Below the pieces are notes generated by a model. That model ran no database searches and was not told the DNA's origin. It saw nothing but the letters and a program-made list of their open reading frames with translations. A stretch of DNA of 64,000 nt. Source: Nitrospirillum iridis. Its GTDB lineage: Bacteria; Pseudomonadota; Alphaproteobacteria; Azospirillales; Azospirillaceae. Of the stretch, positions 42,892 to 53,026 are shown in pieces. The stretch covers positions 1-64,000 of the forward strand of contig NZ_JACIIZ010000023.1 of the NCBI RefSeq assembly GCF_014205765.1. Direction: 5' to 3'. The position numbers and the translations under genes are program-made. How positions within the stretch are numbered: position 1 is the stretch's first letter; the number at the start of each line of letters is the position of its first letter.

Positions 42892-43353
42892 ATGCCTGAC
42901 ACACCCCCCATGCCCGTGCCCACGGCCGAACCCGAACCCACGCGGTGCAACTGCACCGCCCTGCGCCAAGCCGCCCGCCGCCTGACCAAGTTCTACGACG
43001 ACGCGCTGGTGTCGACCGGCCTGGGCACCAACCAGTACGCCATCCTGTCGCGCCTGCATCGCCACGGCCCCAAGACCATTCAGGACCTGGCGGCCATGCT
43101 GGTCATGGACCGGTCCACCCTGGGCCACCTGTTGCGCCCCCTGGAAAAGCGCGACCTGGTGCGCCTGACCATCACGACGGAGGATCGCCGCCGCCGCGTC
43201 ATCGTGCTGACGCCGGCGGGCGAGGCGATGGTCGCCCAGGCCCAGCCGCTGTGGGCCGCCGCCCAGCGGCGGTTCGAGCAGGTTTTCGGCAGCGACAACG
43301 CCCAGTCCCTGCGCGCCGTGCTGCGCCAGGTGGAGACGGCCGATCTTTCCTGA
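42892..43353 (+). CDS. MarR-family transcriptional regulator
   Basis: A 153-residue winged-helix regulator. After a Pro-rich N-terminus (PDTPPMPVPTAEPEP) comes CNCTALRQAARRLTKFYDDAL, then the recognition helix region IQDLAAMLVMDRSTLGHLLRPL and the wing RLTITTEDRRRRVIVLTPAGEAM. The two Cys residues in CNC, near the dimer interface, could be a redox switch as in some OhrR-type relatives; that is speculative. The start at 42892 avoids an improbable longer N-terminus. It is divergent from the tautomerase-SDR operon with a palindrome between, and probably represses that operon and itself. Confidence 0.88.
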   Translation: MPDTPPMPVPTAEPEPTRCNCTALRQAARRLTKFYDDALVSTGLGTNQYAILSRLHRHGPKTIQDLAAMLVMDRSTLGHLLRPLEKRDLVRLTITTEDRRRRVIVLTPAGEAMVAQAQPLWAAAQRRFEQVFGSDNAQSLRAVLRQVETADLS

Positions 43354-43358
43354 TGAAG

Positions 43359-43390
43359 TGTCAATTAAGTAAAATCCAATTTAATTGACA
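43359..43390. promoter_or_regulatory. AT-rich 10-bp inverted repeat after marR
   Basis: TGTCAATTAA (43359-43368) and TTAATTGACA (43381-43390) are perfect arms 12 bases apart, starting five bases after the marR-type stop. It could be an RNA hairpin that ends the marR message or a protein site in front of the chemoreceptor gene. Confidence 0.5.
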
Positions 43391-43550
43391 TGGCCGGCGG
43401 CAGAACGTCGCAGCGGCGGACAACGCGACGGGTTCTCCGCCGACAGGGGTAGAAATCAGAAGGTTGCACCCCACGTCCTACCAAATAAGGGGTATCCCTT
43501 CTGTGGAAAGCCACGTGGAGCCCCTGCGCCACCCCAAGACAGGAGCCGCT

Positions 43551-45233
43551 ATGCCGCGTCTGGTCGACTTATCCTTGCGCATCCGTATTTCCGTGGCCTT
43601 TTCCTTGGTCCTGGTCGTGACTTTGGCTCTGGGCGGCTTCGCCCTGGAACGCCTGTCCAAAATTGAACATGCCGCCGCGGATCTGGGCGGCGACGCGATG
43701 CCCTCGATCGTCGCCAGCAATGAACTGCTGCAGGCGATGCTGGAGGCGCGCCGATATCAGCAGGGCATGCTGCTGGCCACCACCGACGAGGCGCGGGCGG
43801 AACAGGAGAGGATGGTGAACCAGCAGTTGGCCCGCGTGACCAAGGGCCGGCATGAGTATGAGCCGCTGGTGACCGTCGAACGTGCGCAGATCGAGCGGTT
43901 CGACAGGCTATGGCCGCAATTCCTCGCCTCCTCCAACCAGCTTGCCGACGTGTTGCGCAAGGGCGACCGCGCCCAGGCGCTGACGCTGTACGCCAGCGAC
44001 AATCGGGAGCAGACGCGCCAAATCGTGGCGACATTGACCGAAGCCGCCGATCTGAATTACCGCGCCGGCCAGCAGGCCTACGCCACGCTGACACGCACCA
44101 CCGACATTTCGCGCCTGGGCACGCTGCTGGCCCTCGCGGCAGCGCTGGCCGCCGCGATTGCCGCCGGCCTCGTCACCGTGCTGACCATCGGCCGGCCCAC
44201 CCGCCAGCTGACGGGGGTGATGACCCGCCTCAGCCAGCGGCAGCTGGATACGGCCATTCCCGGCGCCGATCGCCTGGATGAGATCGGCGCCATGGCCCGG
44301 GCGGTCCAGGTGTTCCGCGACGGCCTGGTGGAGGCCGACCGCCTGGCGGCCGTCCAGCGGGACGAGGAAGCGGCCAAGGCCCGCCGCGTGGCCGCCATCG
44401 ACGCGCTGGTCAACGATTTCGACGAGCGGTCGTCCAACATCCTGCGGCAGTTCAGCGGGGCCGCGGCCGAGTTGGACACCGCCGCCCAAAGCATGTCCAG
44501 CGTGGCGGAGGAAACCAACCGCCAGTCCTCAACCGCCGCCGCCGCCGCCGATCAGACCACCGCCAACGTCCAGACCGTGGCCGCCGCAGCGGAGGAGATG
44601 GCGGCCAGCATCGCCGAGATCAACCGCCAGGTGGGCCACGCCCAGGCCATCGCCAGCCAGGCCAGCCAGGATGCGCGGGAGACCATGTCCACCGTCACCG
44701 GGCTGACGGAAGCCTCCCAACGCATCGGCGAGGTGGTGACCCTGATCCAGGCCATCGCGGAGCAGACCAACCTGCTGGCGCTGAACGCCACCATCGAGGC
44801 GGCGCGGGCGGGCGAGGCCGGCAAGGGCTTCGCCGTGGTGGCGGCGGAGGTCAAAGGCCTGGCCAACCAGACGGCCAAAGCGACGGAGGACATCGCGGCG
44901 CAGATCACCGCCGTGCAGCAGGTCTCGACCCGGACCGCCGGCGCCATCCAGGCCATCGGCGGCATCATCGAGGAGGTCAACGGCATTTCCACGTCCATCG
45001 CCGCCGCCATGGAGCAGCAGGGCGCCTCGACCACAGAAATCAGCCGGAATGTCGGCCAGGCCGCCACCGGCACCCAGGGCGTGGCCGACGCCTTGGGCGC
45101 GGTGACGGAGGCCGCGGCCCAGGCCGGTGCCGCCGCCACCCAGGTACTGGGTGCCGCCCACGATCTGTCGGAACAATCCGGCGTGCTGCGCGACCATGTC
45201 AGCCGCTTTCTGACCGCCATCAAGGCCGCCTGA
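43551..45233 (+). CDS. methyl-accepting chemotaxis protein
   Basis: A 560-residue membrane chemoreceptor. The first membrane helix is at about residues 11-32 ([20 protein letters not shown]), a periplasmic helical sensor domain of about 150 residues follows, then the second helix ([20 protein letters not shown]) and a HAMP domain. The cytoplasmic signalling tip is canonical: [20 protein letters not shown], followed by [18 protein letters not shown]. The start at 43551 has AGGAG six bases upstream. The receptor-like sensor shows no family I can name. Signals go to a CheA/CheW complex encoded elsewhere. Another receptor gene follows directly. Confidence 0.93.
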   Translation: MPRLVDLSLRIRISVAFSLVLVVTLALGGFALERLSKIEHAAADLGGDAMPSIVASNELLQAMLEARRYQQGMLLATTDEARAEQERMVNQQLARVTKGRHEYEPLVTVERAQIERFDRLWPQFLASSNQLADVLRKGDRAQALTLYASDNREQTRQIVATLTEAADLNYRAGQQAYATLTRTTDISRLGTLLALAAALAAAIAAGLVTVLTIGRPTRQLTGVMTRLSQRQLDTAIPGADRLDEIGAMARAVQVFRDGLVEADRLAAVQRDEEAAKARRVAAIDALVNDFDERSSNILRQFSGAAAELDTAAQSMSSVAEETNRQSSTAAAAADQTTANVQTVAAAAEEMAASIAEINRQVGHAQAIASQASQDARETMSTVTGLTEASQRIGEVVTLIQAIAEQTNLLALNATIEAARAGEAGKGFAVVAAEVKGLANQTAKATEDIAAQITAVQQVSTRTAGAIQAIGGIIEEVNGISTSIAAAMEQQGASTTEISRNVGQAATGTQGVADALGAVTEAAAQAGAAATQVLGAAHDLSEQSGVLRDHVSRFLTAIKAA

Positions 45234-45247
45234 AGCCACTCTGAAAA

Positions 45248-45277
45248 CGCCGGCGGCGGAATGGTCCGTCGCCGGCG
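45248..45277 (+). terminator. terminator of the first chemoreceptor gene
   Basis: CGCCGGCGGCGGA (45248-45260) pairs with TCCGTCGCCGGCG (45265-45277) over 13 positions, one of them a G-U pair, around a four-base loop. The sequence CCTTTC follows. Confidence 0.75.
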
Positions 45278-45449
45278 CCTTTCAGCACAGTCATGGCAAT
45301 GGGATATTCAGCCCAGAAGCGCCATTGGGGTAATCACAAAGAGATTGGTTCATTCATCAGCAACATATTGCTGTAAACGCGTAAATTAATACTCCCTTAA
45401 GGAACACACCCAATACTTTCGAATATACCGAAACGCGGGGGATGATCCG

Positions 45450-47141
45450 ATGTTCTCCAACATGCGAATCCTGTGGAAGATCGTCATCATTGTCGTTGCC
45501 ATGGCGTTGGCGGCCAGTGGCATTGGGGCGGTCGGGATGATTGGCCTGCGGACCCTGGCGGAGAGCGCCACGGAGATCCAGGCCGCGGGCAACGCCGCCA
45601 CCTTGAGCGCGCGGATGAGCCGGGAACTGTCGACCATCAACCGGCAGGAATACCGCGTCCTGGCCCTGCCCGAGGAATGGGAGGACGCCGCCCAGGCCAA
45701 GAAGGTAGCGACGGAGACACTGGTCAGCCGGCTGGATGCCTTGGAAAAGCTGGTGACCCCGGAGGAACAGCCTCAACTGGCGGCGGTGCGCGAGGCCTAC
45801 GCCGACTACGCGCCGGTGATGGAAACGCTGTTCGACAAGGTACGCCAGGAGCGTGCGGGAAGCTTTGCCGGTGGACGTGCCGGCCTGGTGGACGCCATCC
45901 ACGAATCACGGGCTCATGTCGCCGCGCTGCAGGACAAGATGAAGACGCTGGTGGACACCCTTGAACGGCGCTCCATCGCCGTGAAAGAGCGCGCCCAGCG
46001 GGCCGCCACCTGGGCCTCCCGCCTGATGGCCCTGTTCGCCGTGGTGGGCATCGCCGCCGGCCTGGCCGTGGGATGGCTGGTGGCGCGCCACGGCCTGCTG
46101 CGCCCCATCACCCTGGTGGTGGACAGCCTGCGCGATCTGGCCGCCGGCAATTTGGACAATGAAGTGCCGTGCGCCGACCGGGGCGATGAGATCGGCGACA
46201 TCGGCCGCGCCGCCCTGATCTTCCGCAACAATGCGCGGGAGGCGGCCCGTCTGCGCAGCCTTCAGGCCAGCGAGCAGGCGGCCAAGGCCCGCCGGGCGGA
46301 AACGCTGGAGAAGCTGGTGGTCCATTTTGAAGCCAAGTCCGCCGACCTGGTGCAAATGCTGGCCAGCGCCGCGACGGAGATGGAAGCCACCGCGACCTCC
46401 ATGGCCACGCTGGCGGACCAAACCAACCAGCGTTCCGGCGCTGTCGCCACCGCCTCGCACCAGGCGGCGCTGAATGTTCAGACGGTGGCGGCGGCCACGG
46501 AGGAATTGGCCCTGTCGGTGAAGGAAATCGCCCAGCAGGTCAGCCACTCCCGCGATATCGCGGACCGGGCGCAGGTGGAGGCGGAGGATACCCGCGCCAC
46601 CGTGGCGCAGCTGGCCGACAGCGCCCAGCGCATCGGCAACGTCGCCCAGCTGATCGCCGGCATCGCCGCGCAAACCAATCTGCTGGCCCTGAACGCCACC
46701 ATCGAGGCGGCACGGGCGGGCGATGCCGGACGCGGCTTCGTCATCGTCGCCAACGAGGTGAAGTCCTTGGCGACGCAAACCTCCAAGGCGACGGAAGAGA
46801 TCGCCGGGCAAATCGCGGAGATACAATCCCTCACCGGCCGCACCGTGGGCGCCATCGGCCGCATCAACGGCACCATCGCCACCCTGTCCGAAATCGCCGT
46901 GGTCATCGCCTCGGCGGTGGAGGAGCAGACGGCCGCCACCAACGAGATCGCCCGCAACGTCAACGAAGCGGCGCACGGCGTGGGTGACGTGTCGCATACC
47001 ATCACCGACGTGAACCAGGCGGCCATCACCACCGGCGACGCCGCCAGCCAGATCGTTGACGCGTCGGGCCAATTGTCACGCCGGGCGGAAACACTGAACC
47101 ACGAGATCACCACCTTCATCAGCGGGGTGAAGGCGGCCTAG
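45450..47141 (+). CDS. methyl-accepting chemotaxis protein
   Basis: A 563-residue chemoreceptor with the same layout as the upstream one but with low similarity in the sensor part. The first membrane helix is at residues 10-30, the sensor region has [20 protein letters not shown], and the second membrane helix ([20 protein letters not shown]) precedes a HAMP domain ([17 protein letters not shown]). The signalling tip reads [20 protein letters not shown] and [20 protein letters not shown]. It has its own AT-rich upstream region after a terminator, so it is probably regulated separately. Confidence 0.93.
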   Translation: MFSNMRILWKIVIIVVAMALAASGIGAVGMIGLRTLAESATEIQAAGNAATLSARMSRELSTINRQEYRVLALPEEWEDAAQAKKVATETLVSRLDALEKLVTPEEQPQLAAVREAYADYAPVMETLFDKVRQERAGSFAGGRAGLVDAIHESRAHVAALQDKMKTLVDTLERRSIAVKERAQRAATWASRLMALFAVVGIAAGLAVGWLVARHGLLRPITLVVDSLRDLAAGNLDNEVPCADRGDEIGDIGRAALIFRNNAREAARLRSLQASEQAAKARRAETLEKLVVHFEAKSADLVQMLASAATEMEATATSMATLADQTNQRSGAVATASHQAALNVQTVAAATEELALSVKEIAQQVSHSRDIADRAQVEAEDTRATVAQLADSAQRIGNVAQLIAGIAAQTNLLALNATIEAARAGDAGRGFVIVANEVKSLATQTSKATEEIAGQIAEIQSLTGRTVGAIGRINGTIATLSEIAVVIASAVEEQTAATNEIARNVNEAAHGVGDVSHTITDVNQAAITTGDAASQIVDASGQLSRRAETLNHEITTFISGVKAA

Positions 47142-47263
47142 GGCGCGGGCGCGATCAAGACGGCGTGCGCGGTGGGAGCAAGAACTGAGCAAAGCGGCCT
47201 TGGCCGGCATCGGTGCCACGCCTATGGTGTCACCGGTTACCGCCCCTTGCTGGAGCTTCCCCG

Positions 47264-48307
47264 ATGCAGTCCCCCTACCGCGCCGCCGACGATCGTTACG
47301 CCACCATGCCCTATCGCCGGTGCGGTCGCAGCGGTCTTGACCTGCCCGCCATCTCCCTGGGCCTGTGGCACAATTTTGGTGGCGCCGACGTGTTTGAGAC
47401 CGGCCGCGCCGTCCTGCGCCGCGCCTTTGACCGGGGTGTCACCCATTTCGACCTGGCCAACAACTACGGCCCGCCCTACGGCTCGGCGGAGGAGAATTTC
47501 GGCCGGGTGCTGGCCAGCGACTTCAAGCCCTACCGGGATGAGATGATCATCTCCACCAAGGCCGGCTACGATATGTGGCCCGGCCCCTATGGCATCGGCG
47601 GGTCGCGCAAGTACCTGATCGCCAGCCTGGACCAGAGCCTGCGCCGCATAGGCCTGGATTACGTCGACATCTTCTATTCCCACCGCGTGGACCCGACCAC
47701 GCCGCTGGAAGAGACCATGGGCGCCCTGGCCCAGGTGGTGCGCCAGGGCAAGGCGCTGTATGTCGGCATCTCCTCCTACTCCGCCGAGATGACGGCCAAA
47801 GCGGCGGCGCTGTTGAAGGAGATGGGCGTGCCCTGCCTGATCCATCAGCCCAGCTACTCCCTGCTGAACCGCTGGATTGAACGCGGCCTGCTGGACACGC
47901 TGAAGGATACGGGCATCGGTTGCATCGCCTTCTCGCCCCTGGCGCAAGGCCTGCTGTCGGCCAAATACCTCAACGGCGTGCCGGCCGACGCCCGCGCGGC
48001 CAAGGGTGGTTCCTTCCAGGAAGGGATGCTGACGGTCGAGGCGCTGGCGCATGTGCGGGCGCTGAACGCCATCGCCGAACGCCGGGGTCAGACGCTGGCG
48101 CAGATGGCGATATCCTGGGTGCTGCGCGATACCCGCGTCACCTCCGCCCTTGTCGGCGCCCGCACGGTCGCCCAGTTGGACGACAGCCTGGACGCGCTGG
48201 GGAACCTGGCGTTCACCGAAGCGGAGTTGGCGGAGATCGACACCCACGCGGTCGATACCGGCCTTAACATCTGGCAGCGTTCCTCCGACGCCAGCACGCC
48301 GGAATGA
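47264..48307 (+). CDS. aldo/keto reductase (YghZ/Gpr-like)
   Basis: A 347-residue NADPH-dependent aldo/keto reductase most like the YghZ group (L-glyceraldehyde-3-phosphate reductase). The opening MPYRRCGRSGLDLPAISLGLWHNFG and FDLANNYGPPYGSAEENFG are strongly conserved in that group; the latter carries the catalytic Asp and Tyr. The Lys is in IISTKAGYDMWPGPYG and the His in FYSHRVDPTTP. The cofactor end is SALVGARTVAQLDDSL. The ATG at 47264 has GGAG nine bases upstream. It stands alone and is closed by a strong hairpin. Confidence 0.9.
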   Translation: MQSPYRAADDRYATMPYRRCGRSGLDLPAISLGLWHNFGGADVFETGRAVLRRAFDRGVTHFDLANNYGPPYGSAEENFGRVLASDFKPYRDEMIISTKAGYDMWPGPYGIGGSRKYLIASLDQSLRRIGLDYVDIFYSHRVDPTTPLEETMGALAQVVRQGKALYVGISSYSAEMTAKAAALLKEMGVPCLIHQPSYSLLNRWIERGLLDTLKDTGIGCIAFSPLAQGLLSAKYLNGVPADARAAKGGSFQEGMLTVEALAHVRALNAIAERRGQTLAQMAISWVLRDTRVTSALVGARTVAQLDDSLDALGNLAFTEAELAEIDTHAVDTGLNIWQRSSDASTPE

Positions 48308-48321
48308 GCCCCGGATGAAGC

Positions 48322-48355
48322 GATGCCCGCGCCCTGGATGATGGGCGCGGGCATC
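48322..48355 (+). terminator. hairpin after the aldo/keto reductase gene
   Basis: GATGCCCGCGCCC (48322-48334) and GGGCGCGGGCATC (48343-48355) form a perfect 13-base stem with an eight-base loop, 15 bases after the stop. The T run is missing. Confidence 0.7.
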
Positions 48356-48516
48356 AAGGCCGGCGGCGCGGGCGGGGGGCCGCGAGATGCCGCCTCCGGG
48401 GAGGAAAACGACGGGGTCAATGGGGGGACATCCCGTCGTCGCCCCTGAAAACTACCCCAGGCGGCGGGCGCGTTCTTGCACACCACACCGCCGTTTTGTA
48501 TGAAAGTGCTGCTTCA

Positions 48517-49449
48517 TCACGCCAACAGGCGCGCCATCTCCGCCCGGACCGCCGGCGCCATGGCGGCGGCGGCCAAGTCTTCCTCATCATTGAGGTCCTG
48601 GCGACGGAAATACTCCTCGTCCAGCCCGTCCTGCTTCTCTGGATGCCCATCGGGATAGGGCGCCAGCCCCCGCGCCCGCTTGCGCTGGAATTCCGCCCTG
48701 GACTTCACGGAATAGTGGTTGAGCCACAACCGCGCGTGGGAAACGGCGGGCGTGAAGGCGAAGTCGCGGATATCCACCGGTTGGCCCCGGTCGTCGACAT
48801 AGCGCCAGCCCGCACCCAGGCGGCCCGCGTGGATCAGCATCCGGTCCAGCGCCGCCGGCCGCGCCAGGGTCTTCATGTGCACATGCCCGGAGAACGCCGT
48901 TGGCGCGCAGCGGGTGAAACGCTCGATCACCAGCCGGCCGTCCGGCGCCAGCTGCCCGCTGGAACCAAAGTACCGCCAGTTCAAGGCCACCGCACCCACC
49001 GCCGGATCCTGGCCGTAGCGGGCCGCCAGCGCCGGCAGCGACATGCCGTCCCGGCTGACGACGAATTCATCCGCATCGATGAACAGCACCCAGTCGGTCT
49101 CAGCACCGTAATAGGCCAGGAAGTGGTTATAGGCGCGCATCTGCGGGCCCACCGTCCGTTCCCCCCACCAGTTGAAGCCCCGCAAATCAGGACGGGACAA
49201 CACAAGGTCGCGAGCCTCGGGAAAGGACAGCGCGACGCCGCCACCGGCCGACGGCCAGTCGATGACCGTGATGTCGATCCGGCGCGCCAACCGTTCCAGC
49301 AAAGCCCGGCTGCCGTCGGTGCTGCCATTGTCATAGACGACGAAACGGTCGACGCCCATGAGGTGGTGATAGGCCACCCATTCCAGCAAGCTGTCGGCCT
49401 CATCCTTGATGATGGCGCACAGGGTGACGCGTGGCGGCACGCCGGTCAC
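48517..49449 (-). CDS. glycosyltransferase family 2/92-like protein
   Basis: A 310-residue glycosyltransferase of the GT-A fold, close to the group with the GT92/Glyco_tranf_2_4 signature. The N-terminal VTLCAIIKDEADSLLEWVAYH is typical, with VYDNGSTDGS as the nucleotide-sugar loop and the metal-binding DWVLFIDADEFVV as the DxD motif. HVHMKTLARP and WLNHYSVKSRAEFQRKRARG belong to the acceptor side. No membrane segment is visible. Its GTG start overlaps the stop of the branching-enzyme-like gene (GTGA, 49446-49449), so the two are made together and probably modify the same glycan. Confidence 0.85.
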   Translation of the reverse strand: MTGVPPRVTLCAIIKDEADSLLEWVAYHHLMGVDRFVVYDNGSTDGSRALLERLARRIDITVIDWPSAGGGVALSFPEARDLVLSRPDLRGFNWWGERTVGPQMRAYNHFLAYYGAETDWVLFIDADEFVVSRDGMSLPALAARYGQDPAVGAVALNWRYFGSSGQLAPDGRLVIERFTRCAPTAFSGHVHMKTLARPAALDRMLIHAGRLGAGWRYVDDRGQPVDIRDFAFTPAVSHARLWLNHYSVKSRAEFQRKRARGLAPYPDGHPEKQDGLDEEYFRRQDLNDEEDLAAAAMAPAVRAEMARLLA

Positions 49450-50795
49450 GCCTGCCCAGCCGCCGCCACCAGGGCCTCCATGTGCCCCAAGTAGCGATGG
49501 ATGGTCTGGTCGAGCGGCGTCAGGTCGCCATTGGCCGCCAGCGTCACGAAGCCGCCATCCGTCTCGTCGGCGATCACCACCTCGCGCTCCAGAAACAGGT
49601 CATAGACCCGAACGCGCAAAGGATAGGCATGCCGCCCCCGCACCGTGACAGGCGCCCAGCCAGCACCTTCCGGCGGGTGGATGGCGATGAGAACCTTGAA
49701 ATTGCGGAGATCTTCCGACAGCAGGCAGAGGCGTAAGCCCCGCAGGTCTTCAGGCGCATGGTCAGGTGTGATCGTCATATAGAAGGCCGGCACGTTGCCC
49801 AGGACCGCCGGATCGAAGACACGGACCGTGTAGCCTTCTAGCCCGGCCATGCCGGCTGCGACGTGCTGGACCAGCGGCTGGACGTCCCGGATCGGAATTT
49901 CGGGTTCCGGCACCTCCACAGTGGACAGGCGAGCCTCGAGCGCGGCGGCGTCCAGGACGGCCATGGCCTCCATCTCGCCCCTCATCTTCAGCGGCAATTC
50001 CAGCGGGCGCTTGCGGATGAACAGCCGTCCCTGCTCGCGCGCGACATGGACATTCTCCGGGGTACATAGCATGTCGGCATTGCCACAGAGATGCGGCCAA
50101 GCGACGTAGGTGGGGCTTTGCCCCAAGACCCGCGCCTCTCCCCGCCCGGCCGCGGTCATCAGCAGCGACTGCAGGAAGGTCTCGTCCGGCAAGGCGGAGG
50201 CGACGAACGGCGCGGCAATGACGGGATCGGCCGCCTGGGCGCAGAGGATTTCGCATGCCGCGCGGGCCAGTACCAGCCAGTTGCCGCCATGCCATAGACA
50301 CGCCATGAAACCGCCATCCATCGTCGCCGGCTGTTCGCCGAAACAGCCCACGCCCGGAAGTTCCCGGAAATCCATGGAAAACCGGTGCAGCACGTCGGCA
50401 CGCCCCTCGGCGTACATCGGCTCCACCGCGATGGCGTCACAATAGGATGTCCCGACCTCCAACCCCCAGCCCGGGCTGTCCTGGGAAAACAGCGGCAGGT
50501 GCTGCTCGCTCAACCAGAAGAAATGCTCCCAGGAATGCCCGCTCTTCAGCGCGGCTTCCATGGCGCGCAAGGCCGTGGCCACCAGCGAATAGCCGCCCCA
50601 GCTGTGGAGATGGGCCGGCAGCGCCATGACATTGGGAAACGCGACCGCCAACCGGCTGATCAGATCCCGCAGAAGCGGCGGCGCCTTCTCATCGTGGTGC
50701 AAAATATAGAGGTGCCCAGGCCGGTACAGGAAACGGAACAGGTCGGATACATGGTCCCGGTCCCTGTGGCAGCTGATGAAGTAGCAGTTAGCCAT
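49446..50795 (-). CDS. GT14-like (core-2/I-branching type) glycosyltransferase with C-terminal extension
   Basis: A protein of about 449 residues whose N-terminal half resembles the core-2/I-branching beta-1,6-N-acetylglucosaminyltransferase family: CYFISCHRDRDHVSDLFRFL, then LYILHHDEK, LPAHLHSWGGYSLVATALRAM, and WEHFFWLSEQHLPL, where family members normally have LSxxDxPL. DGGFMACLWHGGNWLVLARAAC is the usual substrate loop. The C-terminal 150 residues (from about 300) form a beta-rich domain I cannot place. It is translationally coupled to the GT2-like gene downstream. The product may be a cell-surface polysaccharide or glycoprotein; no export genes lie next to it. Confidence 0.75.
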   Translation of the reverse strand: MANCYFISCHRDRDHVSDLFRFLYRPGHLYILHHDEKAPPLLRDLISRLAVAFPNVMALPAHLHSWGGYSLVATALRAMEAALKSGHSWEHFFWLSEQHLPLFSQDSPGWGLEVGTSYCDAIAVEPMYAEGRADVLHRFSMDFRELPGVGCFGEQPATMDGGFMACLWHGGNWLVLARAACEILCAQAADPVIAAPFVASALPDETFLQSLLMTAAGRGEARVLGQSPTYVAWPHLCGNADMLCTPENVHVAREQGRLFIRKRPLELPLKMRGEMEAMAVLDAAALEARLSTVEVPEPEIPIRDVQPLVQHVAAGMAGLEGYTVRVFDPAVLGNVPAFYMTITPDHAPEDLRGLRLCLLSEDLRNFKVLIAIHPPEGAGWAPVTVRGRHAYPLRVRVYDLFLEREVVIADETDGGFVTLAANGDLTPLDQTIHRYLGHMEALVAAAGQA

Positions 50796-50917
50796 AAACA
50801 CTGATTATCCCGAACGGCGTATCGACTGGAGGGAAGCTCAAAATCGCCCGGCAGCAAGGTGCGAGCGGGTGCGGACCGACGCAAGGGTCTTTTGGGTCAG
50901 GGCCCGCAAATGAGGGC

Positions 50918-53026
50918 TCATTCGCGTACCCGTACCGTGGCCTTGGCCCGCTGTCCGGCGGCGTCGATAACGGCGATGTCGGCGAAGCCGATGCCATCGG
51001 GGACCCAGTCCACCCCCTCCCCGGCACCGGGCAGCGGCAGGCCGTTGACCAGCCAGCGCAAGGGTGGGCGGCCGCCCACCGCCTCCAGCGGCACCGGCGC
51101 TGTGACGCCATCGCGGCCTTCGGCCCGTTCCACCTCCGCCCCATCCGGCGGGAAGGCGATCTTCAACAGGGCCGGGCCGTCGACAGCACCGCCGCCGGGC
51201 GGCGCCCGGTCGAACAGGGCCAGCGCCGGCGGCAGGGCATGGCCCGGGCCGGCCTCCAGCGCGCCCGGCGGCCGGCCGGGCGGCGTGCCCCGGTCGGGCA
51301 GCAGATCCACCAGACGGAACAGCAGCGGGGCCGCGACGTCGCGGCCGGCGGCGCCGGGCCGGGGCGTGCCGTCCGGCCGCCCCACCCACACCCCGACCAC
51401 ATGGGTGGGGGTGAACCCGACGGCCCAGGCGTCGCGGAAACCGTAGGAGGTGCCGGTCTTGTAGGCCAGCCACCGTCCGCCGACGGCGGCGCGGCCGTCC
51501 GGCCGGGGGGTGCCGGACAGGATATCGGCCACATACCAGGCGGCCAGCGCGCTCATCAGCCGCCGGGCCGGCCGTTTGCCCCCCGGGCCGTCCCCTTCCG
51601 CCGGGGTCAGCAGCAGCGGCAGGGCCTGGCCGCCATCGCCCAGGTCGGCATACAGGTTGGTCAGGTCCGCCAGGCTGAGCCCCAACCCGCCCAGCGCCAA
51701 CGGCAGCCCGGGGGCGGTATCCGGCCGGGGCAGGATGACCTGGGCCCCGACCTCCCGCAGCCGGCCGAGGAAGCGGGCGGGACCCAGCCGGTCCAGCACC
51801 TTCACCGCCGGCACGTTGAGCGATTGCTGCAAGGCCTCACGCACGGTCACCAGGCCATGGAAGCCACCGTCGAAATTGCGCGGGGCATAGTCGCCGAACA
51901 CGGCCGGCGCGTCGTTGATGCGGGTTTCCGGATGCAGGGGCAGCGCCTCGAAGCCCAAGCCATAGAGGAAGGGCTTCAGCGCCGAACCGGGGGAGCGCGG
52001 GGCCGCCACCATGTCCACCTGGCCATAGGGGCCGGTGAAGCTGCCGCCGACATAGGCGCGGACCTTGCGGCTGGCGATCTCCATCACCAGCACGGCGACC
52101 TCCGCCGCCGGCTCCAGCGTGCCCTGGGTGTCGCGCGCCAGCGCCTCCACCCGGCGTTGCAGGCCGGCGTCGAGGGTGCTGGCGATGACGCTGCCCGGCG
52201 GTGCCGCCCGGCGCAAGCGGTCGGCCAAGTGCGGCGCCAGGAAGGGCAGCGGCCGGCGATCCGTCGGCACCGGCTCCGACATCGCCTCCCGCGCCGCCTG
52301 GGGGGTCAGCACCCCCGCCGTCGCCATGCGGCGCAGCAAAGCATCCCGCCCCGCCCGCGCCGCCGCCGGCGCCAAATCCGGCCGGCGCTTGGTGGGCGAT
52401 TGCGGCAGCGTGACCAGCAGGGCCGCCTGCCCGGGGGTCAGCACCGCCGGCGGCCGGTCGAAATAGGCCAGCGACGCCGCCCGTGCCCCCTCCAGGTTGC
52501 CACCGAAGGGCGCCAGGGTCAGGTACATGCCCAGGATCTCCCGCTTGGAAAACCGGGCCTCCAACTGCACCGCCCGGAACATCTCGATCAGCTTGGCCCC
52601 CACCGTGCGAGGCCGGGGTTCCAGCAGGCGGGCCACCTGCATGGTCAAGGTGGAACCGCCGGAAACGACGCGGCCGTGGCGCACCGCCTGCGCCACGGCC
52701 CTGGCCAGGGCCAGCGGGTCAACGCCGGGATGGCGGTAGAAGCGATGGTCTTCATAGGCCACCAACAGCTTCAGATAGATGGGGCTGGCGTCGTCCACCC
52801 CCATGGGCAATCGCCATGAGTCATCGTCGGTGATGAAGGCGCGGAGCACCTCCCCCCGCTCATCCGTCACCAGCGTGGAGCGGGCCTGCCAGCGCCGCAG
52901 GTCCGGCGGGAACAGCCGGTCGGCCACCAGCGCCACCGCAACCAGGGCAAGCAGCCCGGCGGCCAGACGCCCACCCCACCGCAGGCGCCCCCCGCGTGCC
53001 GCCCAAACGCCCAGCCCGGGTATCAC
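50918..53026 (-). CDS. pbpC: penicillin-binding protein 1C
   Basis: A 702-residue bifunctional peptidoglycan synthase. The single membrane anchor lies at about residues 20-36. The glycosyltransferase (GT51) domain has AYEDHRFYRHPGVDP and GGSTLTMQVARLLEPR. The transpeptidase domain has the nucleophile motif SPGSALKP, an SLN-type motif in QQSLNVPAVKVL, and KTGTS. The C-terminal 100 residues are the Big-like BiPBP_C domain typical of PBP1C. The GTG start at 53026 overlaps the stop of the alpha-2-macroglobulin gene by four bases, as expected for this conserved gene pair. Confidence 0.95.
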   Translation of the reverse strand: MIPGLGVWAARGGRLRWGGRLAAGLLALVAVALVADRLFPPDLRRWQARSTLVTDERGEVLRAFITDDDSWRLPMGVDDASPIYLKLLVAYEDHRFYRHPGVDPLALARAVAQAVRHGRVVSGGSTLTMQVARLLEPRPRTVGAKLIEMFRAVQLEARFSKREILGMYLTLAPFGGNLEGARAASLAYFDRPPAVLTPGQAALLVTLPQSPTKRRPDLAPAAARAGRDALLRRMATAGVLTPQAAREAMSEPVPTDRRPLPFLAPHLADRLRRAAPPGSVIASTLDAGLQRRVEALARDTQGTLEPAAEVAVLVMEIASRKVRAYVGGSFTGPYGQVDMVAAPRSPGSALKPFLYGLGFEALPLHPETRINDAPAVFGDYAPRNFDGGFHGLVTVREALQQSLNVPAVKVLDRLGPARFLGRLREVGAQVILPRPDTAPGLPLALGGLGLSLADLTNLYADLGDGGQALPLLLTPAEGDGPGGKRPARRLMSALAAWYVADILSGTPRPDGRAAVGGRWLAYKTGTSYGFRDAWAVGFTPTHVVGVWVGRPDGTPRPGAAGRDVAAPLLFRLVDLLPDRGTPPGRPPGALEAGPGHALPPALALFDRAPPGGGAVDGPALLKIAFPPDGAEVERAEGRDGVTAPVPLEAVGGRPPLRWLVNGLPLPGAGEGVDWVPDGIGFADIAVIDAAGQRAKATVRVRE

